Shown one piece after another: positions 34,574-41,571 of a stretch of 64,000 bases of DNA (positions are counted from its first letter, which is position 1; each line of letters starts with the position of its first letter). Below the pieces are notes generated by a model. The model had not been told where the DNA came from. It saw only the letters and a list, made by a program, of their open reading frames with translations, and did no database searches. The stretch spans positions 171,645 to 235,644 of the forward strand of contig PBSN01000008.1 in assembly GCA_002726235.1 (NCBI GenBank), read 5' to 3'. Both the position numbers and the translations under genes were made by a program. Source of the stretch: Nitrospiraceae bacterium (lineage in GTDB: Bacteria; Nitrospirota; Nitrospiria; Nitrospirales; UBA2166).

Positions 34574-35849
34574 TGACTCTCATCTGATTATTGCAACAAC
34601 GATTTTTGCATTGACCTACGCTCTGATTGTTTGGGAGCGCTTTAACCGAGCAGTGGTGGCGTTATCTGGTGCGGTGTTGATGATTCTTTTTGGGATGATT
34701 ACCCAAGAAGCGGCGATTCAAGGAGTAGATTTTAATACCATCGGCCTACTTGTCGGAATGATGGCCATGGTGACTATTTCTCGCCAGACGGGGATGTTTG
34801 AGTACGTCGCTATCTTGAGTGCAAAGATGATGAAAGGAGATCCATGGGGATGTTTGGTGATGCTCTCTGTGGTGACGGCGGTGTTTTCCGCCCTTCTCGA
34901 TAACGTGACCACCGTGATGTTAATTGTTCCAATTACATTGCTGGTCACAGAGGAACTGAAAGTATCGCCATATCCGTTTCTTGCCGTAGAAATTCTCGCT
35001 TCGAATATTGGTGGTGCTGCAACGCTTATCGGAGATCCCCCTAATATTATGATTGGAAGCGCTGCTCATCTGACATTTATGGACTTTATCATTAATGTCG
35101 CGCCGCTCATGCCGTTTGTGTTTATTGCAACCCTTATCCCTGTTTGGTTTATCTTTGGGCGGAAGATGGCGGCCGATCCGAAGGATCGGGCGAAAATCAT
35201 GCAGTTCAATGAGCGCGATGCCATCCGGGATATCGTGCTACTTCGCAAGTGTTTATGGGTCCTCGGATTGGTTGGGGCTGGGTTTATCTTTCAGCACCCT
35301 CTCCATCTTGAAGCGGCAACGATTGCACTAACTGGAGCTGCGTTACTGTTCCTAATTAGCGGGGCAGATTTTCATGAAAATATTGAAAAGATCGAGTGGA
35401 CGACGATTTTCTTTTTTATTGGACTTTTTATTGTGGTAGCTGGCATTGAACATGCCGGTTTACTTACCATCATGGCGCAGTGGGTATTGGATGTGACGGA
35501 AGGGAGTCCTTCTGCAACCGTTCTCATGATCCTTTGGGTTTCGGCCGTCCTCTCGGCGCTCGTGGACAATATTCCATTTGTGGCAACTATGATTCCAATG
35601 ATTAAGGAAATGGAAGGACCTTTTGGTGGAGAAGAAGCCCTTTTGCCGCTGTGGTGGGCATTGTCTATCGGGGCATGTTTGGGCGGCAATGGTAGTCTGA
35701 TTGGGGCATCTGCAAATGTCATCGTGGCGGGATTTGCCGATCGCGCTGGTCATCCCATCGGCTTTATCCGCTTCTTACGGATTGGATTTCCACTTATGCT
35801 GCTGTCTATTGTAATCAGTACGGGTTATGTGTATTGGCGGTTTATTTGA
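34563..35849 (+). CDS. ArsB/NhaD-type ion transporter (SLC13-like, citrate/arsenite superfamily)
   Basis: Integral membrane protein of the ion transporter superfamily that includes ArsB, the P protein and NhaD. The 428-aa product has about 11-12 hydrophobic segments, and each half carries a DN motif after a re-entrant loop: FSALLDNVTTVMLIVPITLL (about 118-137) and LSALVDNIPFVATMIPMI (about 323-340). The downstream partners are GGAATLIGDPPNIMIGSAA and LGGNGSLIGASANVIVAG. Substrate may be Na+/H+, arsenite or an organic anion; the sequence does not decide. No ATG fits the N-terminus: TTG 34563, overlapping the upstream stop by 11 bp, is the first start codon in the frame, though GAGGTGA lies unusually close to it. 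Confidence 0.85.
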   Translation: MNFDDSHLIIATTIFALTYALIVWERFNRAVVALSGAVLMILFGMITQEAAIQGVDFNTIGLLVGMMAMVTISRQTGMFEYVAILSAKMMKGDPWGCLVMLSVVTAVFSALLDNVTTVMLIVPITLLVTEELKVSPYPFLAVEILASNIGGAATLIGDPPNIMIGSAAHLTFMDFIINVAPLMPFVFIATLIPVWFIFGRKMAADPKDRAKIMQFNERDAIRDIVLLRKCLWVLGLVGAGFIFQHPLHLEAATIALTGAALLFLISGADFHENIEKIEWTTIFFFIGLFIVVAGIEHAGLLTIMAQWVLDVTEGSPSATVLMILWVSAVLSALVDNIPFVATMIPMIKEMEGPFGGEEALLPLWWALSIGACLGGNGSLIGASANVIVAGFADRAGHPIGFIRFLRIGFPLMLLSIVISTGYVYWRFI

Positions 35850-35903
35850 TTGGAGCGTTGGGATGGTGTTTCGATATGTACGAGGTTTGAAGGTGAGGAC
35901 GAT

Positions 35904-36353
35904 ATGATTGTACGAGAAATCATGACAACCGATGTGCGTTTTGTGACTGGTGATATGACGATTGAAGATGCGGTCGGTATGATGCGAAAAGCGAAAGTAC
36001 AAACGATCCCCGTGGTTGGGCCGGATGGTCTTTTCGCGGGGATGTTTACTGTGAGAATGTTCTTAAAGAAAGCATTGCCCGCGTATATTCGAAGTGGAGA
36101 TTTACCGGATGTTCGATTTGCGCCAGACTTGCCGCAATTTCATGAAACTTTGAATCAAATGAGGACGGCGGCGGTTTCGACTGTCATGGACGTAAACCAT
36201 CCCACTGTGGTCGCGGAAAATTCTGCGCTGGAATGTGCTGCGTTGTTGATTAACACGAAGCGGCGTATCCGAAGTGTCCCTGTGGTCAACGCAGCGAATC
36301 AGTTGATCGGGCTCGTCACAGGGTGGGATATCATCAAAAACCTCTATCAATAA
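35904..36353 (+). CDS. Tandem CBS-domain protein
   Basis: A 149-aa protein made only of two CBS domains (about 1-60 and 80-145): MIVREIMTTDVRFVTGDMTI at the start and VVNAANQLIGLVTGWDII at the end are typical CBS edges. Such pairs (Bateman modules) bind adenine nucleotides or related ligands and control a partner. ATG 35904 follows a GGTGAGGA ribosome site; the longer reading from 35850 begins directly after the transporter stop and lacks one. The position right after the ion transporter suggests that it senses energy or nucleotide state and gates or tunes that transporter, which is inference from context only. Confidence 0.85.
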   Translation: MIVREIMTTDVRFVTGDMTIEDAVGMMRKAKVQTIPVVGPDGLFAGMFTVRMFLKKALPAYIRSGDLPDVRFAPDLPQFHETLNQMRTAAVSTVMDVNHPTVVAENSALECAALLINTKRRIRSVPVVNAANQLIGLVTGWDIIKNLYQ

Positions 36354-36422
36354 AAAATGGCTTCAGGATTCCTGACTTAATTCTGGGAGTGGAACTCAAG
36401 AAGTGGTGGTGGGGAATGAGAT

Positions 36423-36458
36423 GTGACTGCCCCTCAATTATTCATGAGAGGCAGTCAC
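36423..36458. terminator. Bidirectional hairpin between convergent genes
   Basis: Arms GTGACTGCCCCTCA (36423-36436) and TGAGAGGCAGTCAC (36445-36458) pair over 13 of 14 positions around an 8-nt loop. It lies between the CBS gene (+) and the CHRD gene (-). Neither side has a long T-run, so it may act as a Rho-dependent or transcript-end stabilising structure. Confidence 0.65.
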
Positions 36459-36480
36459 GCTTGGTGTGTGTACAAACGAT

Positions 36481-37422
36481 CTAGAATCCTCCTGCCAACG
36501 TTTCCACGACTGTGATTTGGCCTCTGACTTCACCTGGAGGATGAGACTCGGTGTGTACGACGAGGTAGGCTTGGTCGATTCGCATACGTTCAACCAAGAC
36601 AGAGACTGGTCCACCGCTCAGTTCATTCAGCAACTGGTCTTCGCGCAAAGTCCCCGCACTCTTATCCCCGTTGTCTCTCCTAATGATCCCGTTAACAGGT
36701 CCTGTAGGGTCACCTATCGGAAACAGGAAGGCGCCAACTGGTCCGCCCGACTGTGCGAATCCAAGATGGAGATGGACTTGAGTAATTCCCTCGATATTAA
36801 AGCATTTGACTTTGTATTTGAGATTCTTTCCCTTGGCTCTAAGCGACCCAATGCACGAGGCATCTGTTGATACCGTATCAGGCCGCATTTGGCCGCCGCT
36901 TAATGTCGCGATGAAGAACTCGTCAACGATGTTGGCGTCGCCAATTTCGACTATTTGGCCACGAACTTCCCCTGGCCGATTTCCCTCTGTGTGTACGTTA
37001 AGATAGACCTCACCGTTTTTCATACTGTCTGTGAGGTCGTCGATGGTCCCAGTGAGCACTATATCTTCACTGATCGTTCCTTTTGCGACAAGTCCATCAA
37101 AATCTTGTCCTTCAACCGGGCCGAAAATAAAAGCGGCGAGGTCCCCTACGTTATCTGCATCTCCAAGATGAAGATGAGCTGCGGTGACTCCAAGAATATT
37201 AAAACATTGAAGTTTATATGGTAATTCACCGTCAGCATTTGCGTCACTCACATTGAGGATACATTTGGCATCAGTGAGGACACCTTCAATATCATCAAAA
37301 CCTTCCCCAACCTGTTGAGAGCCTGTTGCTGAGGCAATGAAGATCGCTGAGGCCTGACTTGTCATGCCAAAGACGATCAGTATGGACGCGAGCAACGCGG
37401 AGATGACTGTTTTCTTCATCAT
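36481..37422 (-). CDS. Exported protein with two CHRD domains
   Basis: The 313-aa product has a signal peptide (MMKKTVISALLASILIVFG, cleaved near ASA at 24-26) and two CHRD domains (about 28-160 and 165-310). Each has the recurring landmarks: ATGSQQVG or ATLSGGQMRP at the start, KCFNI-type strand, TxAHLHLGDA or TQVHLHLGFA in the middle and YLNVHTEGNRPGEVRGQI or YLVVHTESHPPGEVRGQI at the end. CHRD domains occur in chordin and in many bacterial exported proteins; their bacterial role is unknown. GGAGG at good spacing supports the start. Two near-complete copies show internal duplication. Confidence 0.88.
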   Translation of the reverse strand: MMKKTVISALLASILIVFGMTSQASAIFIASATGSQQVGEGFDDIEGVLTDAKCILNVSDANADGELPYKLQCFNILGVTAAHLHLGDADNVGDLAAFIFGPVEGQDFDGLVAKGTISEDIVLTGTIDDLTDSMKNGEVYLNVHTEGNRPGEVRGQIVEIGDANIVDEFFIATLSGGQMRPDTVSTDASCIGSLRAKGKNLKYKVKCFNIEGITQVHLHLGFAQSGGPVGAFLFPIGDPTGPVNGIIRRDNGDKSAGTLREDQLLNELSGGPVSVLVERMRIDQAYLVVHTESHPPGEVRGQITVVETLAGGF

Positions 37423-37485
37423 AGCTACAACCTCCTTAACTTACCTGATTTCTTGTCACCATGCAGCCTGTTTGTTCGTCATGCT

Positions 37486-37515
37486 AGAGTATGCAATCCT
37501 TTATCCTGCCGTCAA
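37486..37515 (-). promoter_or_regulatory. Candidate promoter for the CHRD gene
   Basis: On the minus strand TTGACG and TACTCT are 18 bases apart, about 65 bases upstream of the start codon. The -35 is strong and the -10 moderate. The rest of the gap to 37700 shows nothing assignable. Confidence 0.4.
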
Positions 37516-37700
37516 GGAAAAGATGCTCGGTGAAGACGCACGGGAGACTTTACCCGACGGTAGATCCTCTAGTAGTAGAAGCACTTTGCTTTGGTTTGTG
37601 GGTACGAAACTGTGATGCGCATTACAGTCAATTGTAGTGGCGTTCTCGGTCGATGTGACAAATTTTGGTGCTGCTGTTATCCAGCTTGTGACACAGGCGG

Positions 37701-38429
37701 TTAGGGGATGCTGTTTTCGGTCCCGATAGTGGGAGGGGTGCTTATCCAAGAGTCGGGGCTGTCACCGTTGCCGCGGAACGAGAGTGATTGCCCAGCAGGT
37801 GGAGAGGGCACAAAGGCCTCTTCCGGCCAAATGTTAGCTCCGACGGCTACACCTTGGCGAAAATGATTAGGTTCTCCCCACTGCATATAGTCAGTGATGA
37901 GATCACTGTTTGCAAAATTATCATCCGCAAACCCGAATGGAACATAAAGGCCCATTTCCCCATGGGGAACGTTCATTGGGATTGGTACTTCAGGAAATGC
38001 GAAAATTTCGTTTTCAGAATTTGTGCCACTGATTCCCCAGTTTACGATCAAGAAGGCGCCAGGTTCAATGATTGTGTTATCGGGTATCTGCGCGTAGATG
38101 AGAGCAGGAGTAGTATGGCACAGCCAAAATCCACTGATATCAGCGGATGCACGTGTTGGGTTGTGTAGCTCAATCTGTGAAGTCTCTGGGAAAATTTCGT
38201 TGATGATGATGATTTCTGGATTTCCGGTGGCTTCGGTAGCCCCAGTATTACTAGTAGGGTTAGGAGCGCCGGTAGACTCTGTGCTGTTCGTTTGTCCGCT
38301 CACCCCGGTATCTGGCGAATTCAGATCAATATTTCCAGCATCACCGCATCCGGATCCAAACACGATAAGGGGTAGAAAAACGAGAATGGAGAACCGAGTG
38401 TGGCGTGTGGTTAGTGGAGATGCAGACAT
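37701..38429 (-). CDS. Lipoprotein with lamin-tail-like domain
   Basis: The 242-aa product starts with a lipoprotein signal (LVFLPLIVFGSGC, Cys28), so it is likely anchored in the outer membrane or at the surface. A low-complexity Ser/Thr/Gly/Asn linker (about 35-68) is followed by a lamin-tail (LTD) domain (about 70-235): EIIIINEIFPETSQIELHNP, the ADISGFWLCH strand, IEPGAFLIVNWG and a C-terminal AGQSLSFRGNGDSPDSW. These landmarks recur in secreted bacterial LTD proteins, often linked to extracellular nucleases or surface adhesion; no enzyme domain is present here. It is divergent from the SCO1 gene. Confidence 0.75.
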   Translation of the reverse strand: MSASPLTTRHTRFSILVFLPLIVFGSGCGDAGNIDLNSPDTGVSGQTNSTESTGAPNPTSNTGATEATGNPEIIIINEIFPETSQIELHNPTRASADISGFWLCHTTPALIYAQIPDNTIIEPGAFLIVNWGISGTNSENEIFAFPEVPIPMNVPHGEMGLYVPFGFADDNFANSDLITDYMQWGEPNHFRQGVAVGANIWPEEAFVPSPPAGQSLSFRGNGDSPDSWISTPPTIGTENSIP

Positions 38430-38452
38430 GCCGTCTTTTTCAAATTAATCTT

Positions 38453-38480
38453 TTGAAAAGTGGTCCTGGGAAAGTATACT
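38453..38480 (+). promoter_or_regulatory. Sigma-70-type promoter for the SCO1-HEAT unit
   Basis: TTGAAA and TATACT with a 16-base spacer, about 70 bases upstream of the SCO1 start. Only two positions depart from consensus in total. It overlaps the upstream region of the divergent lipoprotein gene. Confidence 0.55.
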
Positions 38481-38551
38481 ATGATGGTAGTCTGGCAATG
38501 GCGTGAGTACTCACTCCTACTCTATCAGGAAGTCTACGATACTACGACATT

Positions 38552-39193
38552 ATGAAAAGTACAAACTCTAATGCATCTTCGATAACACTTACGTTGGGTA
38601 TATATACTGCGTGTATCGGCTTTTCCTTGGTCATTTCTGGAGGGAGTGTAGCGATTGGATATCTTCAACACGATGAAGATATCTTGATAAAGGCTGGTCA
38701 ATCTATGCCAGTTGCTGGGGCAGAGCCTCTTCCGGATCTTCCGGATGTAACCCTGACTACTCAGGATGGTCAAGCGGTTCGTTTTCACGATCTGTTGGAT
38801 AACCAGCTTTCAATCATTAACTTTATCTATACTTCGTGCAGTAATGTATGTCCTCTTACCACTGCAAATTTTGTCCAACTAAAACACCTAGCGAGTGATC
38901 TGGATTTCCAAATGATTTCCATTTCCATCGATCCGAAACGAGATACCCCAGCGCGTTTGCAAAAGTTTATGCAAGTCCAGGGTGCTCTGTCACCACGTTG
39001 GACATTTCTCACTGGGTCGTCCCGTGCAATTATGCCGTTGCTTGGAGGCTTTGGGTTTTACGATGTTGCAGTTGATGATCACTCGCCCGGTGTGGTGATC
39101 TGGGATGGGAGGAATATGCAGTGGACTCGCCTCGTGAGTCTTCCGCCTCCCCACATTTTACTTGAGGCATTGCAAAAGTTTTTTCCGGGGTGA
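38552..39193 (+). CDS. SCO1/SenC-family copper chaperone
   Basis: Thioredoxin-fold protein that delivers copper to the CuA site of cytochrome c oxidase or acts as a thiol reductant. The 213-aa product has an N-terminal anchor helix (about 12-37), then a thioredoxin fold with TSCSNVCPLT, giving Cys96 and Cys100 (the CxxxC copper site), ISIDPKRDTP (about 124-133) and His177 in DDHSPG, the third copper ligand. All three ligands are intact. The start ATG 38552 fits the anchor. The stop codon lies inside a 12-bp tandem duplication shared with the next gene's leader. No oxidase genes are adjacent. Confidence 0.92.
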   Translation: MKSTNSNASSITLTLGIYTACIGFSLVISGGSVAIGYLQHDEDILIKAGQSMPVAGAEPLPDLPDVTLTTQDGQAVRFHDLLDNQLSIINFIYTSCSNVCPLTTANFVQLKHLASDLDFQMISISIDPKRDTPARLQKFMQVQGALSPRWTFLTGSSRAIMPLLGGFGFYDVAVDDHSPGVVIWDGRNMQWTRLVSLPPPHILLEALQKFFPG

Positions 39194-39210
39194 CATTGGG
39201 GGTGACATTG
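39187..39210 (+). repeat. 12-bp tandem duplication at the SCO1/HEAT gene junction
   Basis: GGGGTGACATTG occurs twice head to tail. The first copy contains the SCO1 stop (TGA 39191-39193), and the second provides a GGGGGTG ribosome site just before ATG 39211. The duplication may have created or spaced the downstream gene's translation signal. Confidence 0.9.
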
Positions 39211-40494
39211 ATGAGTAGGCTGATGGCAGTGGGGATCGTTATGATGTTAATGGGGTCTGTTTGCTTGGCTCATGCCGATCAGATGGATGACGTTGTCCAG
39301 ACTCTAATTCGTGAAGCGAGTGAAGAATCTTTAGAGGACGTTGAATCTACACTGCTGAGGCTTGGTCCCATGGCTGTCGATTCATTAGTTCGCCTGCTCG
39401 CATCAGATGATAACGCGTTGCGGATGACTGCGGTTCGTGTGCTCGGAAGTATGGACCATACCATTGATGAGAAACTATTTCAGGCACTTCGGGATGATAG
39501 ATGGAAGGTGCGAGTTGCTGCAGTGAGCGCATTAGCACATCATCAATCCGAGATGGTTGTAAAACACCTCCTCACCAAACTGCACGATTTGCACCCTTCG
39601 GTTCGTTCCGCTTCCGCTAGAGCACTTGGACGGATTGGAAATGCTGAGGCGATTGACAGTCTTATCCTGGCGCTACAGGACGCGCAACGGATAGTGCGCA
39701 AGAGTGCTGCAAAAGCTCTCGGACGAATTGGGGATCCTCGTGCAATAGTGCCGCTGATAGCGATTCTTCAAGAGGGTGGTGTCGTACAGAGGGAGTCAAT
39801 GCGTGCATTGGCACACATCGGTCCACCTGCAATTCAGCCGCTCTCGGCAATTGTTTCCGATGGGAATCAAAACGCTTCTGTTCGACAGATAGCAGCGTTG
39901 GTATTGAGGGAAATCGCTTTACTGGAGCGTGTGACTTCGATAGCGGACAGTGTTCCTGCTCTTGGTGTTGGGTTGAGGGATAACGATGCTGGCGTCCGTC
40001 AGGCCTCTGCTGATGCGCTCGTCATTATTGGCCAGCCCGCCGCCGATCTTCTGCGTACTGCGTTGCTGAACGATCTAGATCCAGGAGTGCGCGCTGAAGC
40101 TGCAACCATCTTTGGACGTAGTGGTTCTGCCACAGCTTGGTATGCGGAAGCTGTGGACGCGCTAATTCTTGCACTTGCTGACCAAGAGGAGCATGTTCGT
40201 GTTGCTGTACGAACGGCGCTTATTCGGATTCATGTCATTGCGCATGGGCAACTTGTTGCTGCATTGAATGATAAAAACCCCGTTCGCCGGATGGGGGTAA
40301 GTGAGGTGCTTGGTGCCATTGGGCACCGTGGGTCAATTCAGCCACTTGAGACGCTTCGCAAGATCGAGTTAGATCCTGCCGTTCGAACGTCTATTGAGTC
40401 GGCTTTGGAGGTGTTGCATGCGAAACCAAGCGCCAAAATGCCATCTCTCCCCTCTCCATCAACCTTGAAAGGTTCTCGTTCAAGCGGGTTTTGA
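39211..40494 (+). CDS. Exported HEAT-repeat protein
   Basis: The 427-aa product has a signal peptide (MSRLMAVGIVMMLMGSVCLA, cleaved near HAD) and then an almost continuous array of about ten HEAT repeats (PBS-lyase type) of roughly 31 residues, for example DDNALRMTAVRVLGSMDH, LHPSVRSASARALGRIGN and QRIVRKSAAKALGRIGDPRA. Such solenoids are protein-binding scaffolds. ATG 39211 is chosen over in-frame GTG 39190, because it starts the signal peptide and has a G-rich ribosome site. Position 17 bp after SCO1 suggests co-expression; a role in oxidase assembly is possible but not shown. Confidence 0.82.
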   Translation: MSRLMAVGIVMMLMGSVCLAHADQMDDVVQTLIREASEESLEDVESTLLRLGPMAVDSLVRLLASDDNALRMTAVRVLGSMDHTIDEKLFQALRDDRWKVRVAAVSALAHHQSEMVVKHLLTKLHDLHPSVRSASARALGRIGNAEAIDSLILALQDAQRIVRKSAAKALGRIGDPRAIVPLIAILQEGGVVQRESMRALAHIGPPAIQPLSAIVSDGNQNASVRQIAALVLREIALLERVTSIADSVPALGVGLRDNDAGVRQASADALVIIGQPAADLLRTALLNDLDPGVRAEAATIFGRSGSATAWYAEAVDALILALADQEEHVRVAVRTALIRIHVIAHGQLVAALNDKNPVRRMGVSEVLGAIGHRGSIQPLETLRKIELDPAVRTSIESALEVLHAKPSAKMPSLPSPSTLKGSRSSGF

Positions 40495-40510
40495 AGGTAA
40501 GGTAGTTATT

Positions 40511-40532
40511 ACGAAGGCGGTAGCGCTTTCGT
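40511..40532. terminator. Hairpin between the HEAT gene and the convergent SurA/PpiD-like gene
   Basis: A 9-bp stem (ACGAAGGCG with CGCTTTCGT, one G-U pair) and a 4-nt loop, 16 bp after the HEAT gene stop. No T-tract on either side. Probably an end-of-transcript structure shared by the convergent genes. Confidence 0.45.
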
Positions 40533-40593
40533 GTGTGACGTGCGCAGGATGTGTTCGGCACGTGGGTGGTCATACGGCACTCTGACTGTACGA

Positions 40594-41304
40594 TTAAAGC
40601 AGTTCGTGTCGAATGGTGATGTCGGTCTCTGCTTTCAGTGACTCTTGGAAGGCAAGGACGGCACGTTGCTGTTTTCTGAACAGGGCGGCAAGGACAAGCT
40701 GTTCCGGTGTTGGGTTTTTTGCGGGGTCGATATCCTCATCCGAGGTTTCAGGGATCTCAATGGCGCGTACCATGTCAGCTTCTCGTGTGGTAAGTACGAT
40801 CGAATCTCTGACAACGGCCTTCACTTTCTGTCGGAGAATCTCATTCATCTGCTCAGCTTCGAATTCAAGAGGGGTGATGTACATAGTACGAAGGATCTGC
40901 TGGTAACGTCGTGAGTCAAAACTGCCATTCGTCCTAAATGCTTCCGTCCCCGTGATGAGTGTCTGAAGTTCATCTGCTGTTGCCGTGACACCAATCGTTT
41001 TTGCGGCTTGAAGCCACACGGCATCCTCAATCAGAGTGTTAAGAACTAACTGACGAACAGTTTCTTCTTTGACGTCTGGGCTAACTTGACGATATTGCCG
41101 ATGAAGGTTGCGGTAAGCGCGGCGGTATTCGTCCAGCGTGACGGTGTTGCTCCCTGCGATAATAACGGCATCGCGAATATCAGCTCCTTCTTCCCCAAAT
41201 CCCCACCAACCCATACCGCCGATAAATGCGATTGCGATTGCAAACATCAAGGATCGAAAGAACCACACTCGTGCCATGGCGCCTTCTCGAATTAGCTTAA
41301 TCAT
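40594..41304 (-). CDS. SurA/PpiD-like chaperone lacking the PPIase domain
   Basis: Membrane-anchored periplasmic protein. The 236-aa product has one N-terminal helix (about 11-35, RVWFFRSLMFAIAIAFIGGM), then a SurA N-terminal-like domain: VTLDEYRRAYRNLHRQYRQV, LNTLIEDAVWLQAAKTIGVT and DELQTLITGTEAFRTNGSFD with FDSRRYQQILRTMYITPLEF, a run typical of PpiD. The ending RKQQRAVLAFQESLKAETDI resembles the C-terminal helix of PpiD/SurA proteins. The parvulin isomerase domain expected between them is absent, so it should be a chaperone rather than an isomerase. GGAGG supports ATG 41304. It is divergent from mreB. Confidence 0.8.
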   Translation of the reverse strand: MIKLIREGAMARVWFFRSLMFAIAIAFIGGMGWWGFGEEGADIRDAVIIAGSNTVTLDEYRRAYRNLHRQYRQVSPDVKEETVRQLVLNTLIEDAVWLQAAKTIGVTATADELQTLITGTEAFRTNGSFDSRRYQQILRTMYITPLEFEAEQMNEILRQKVKAVVRDSIVLTTREADMVRAIEIPETSDEDIDPAKNPTPEQLVLAALFRKQQRAVLAFQESLKAETDITIRHELL

Positions 41305-41369
41305 CGTGCCTCCAGCAGATTGCGATGGTTGGTCCGAGAGTAAATCCAGATGATAACCATTATCCTAGT

Positions 41370-41399
41370 ATTTTAGGCTGTGTGTGTAGAAAAAGGCAA
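41370..41399 (-). promoter_or_regulatory. Candidate promoter for the SurA/PpiD-like gene
   Basis: On the minus strand TTGCCT and TAAAAT are 18 bases apart, about 65 bases before the start codon. I could not find a convincing promoter for the divergent mreB gene in the remainder of this 267-bp gap. Confidence 0.45.
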
Positions 41400-41571
41400 T
41401 GCGTCGGGATAAGAAAGCCTAGAAGCTTGTTTTCTTACCGGGGTATCACCGATTCCGAAATGCAGATTAAAGAAGAATGTGTAATGAATAAAGGTTTTTG
41501 ATATATTGTGGATGGCAATGTGGCGATGAAATCGGCGAGTCGACTGTGGCATGAGAGGGTATTAATTTGAG

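Noticed and set aside
37364-37615. Plus-strand open frame in the CHRD upstream region
   Set aside because: It overlaps the CHRD start, promoter and signal peptide on the other strand and resembles no protein.
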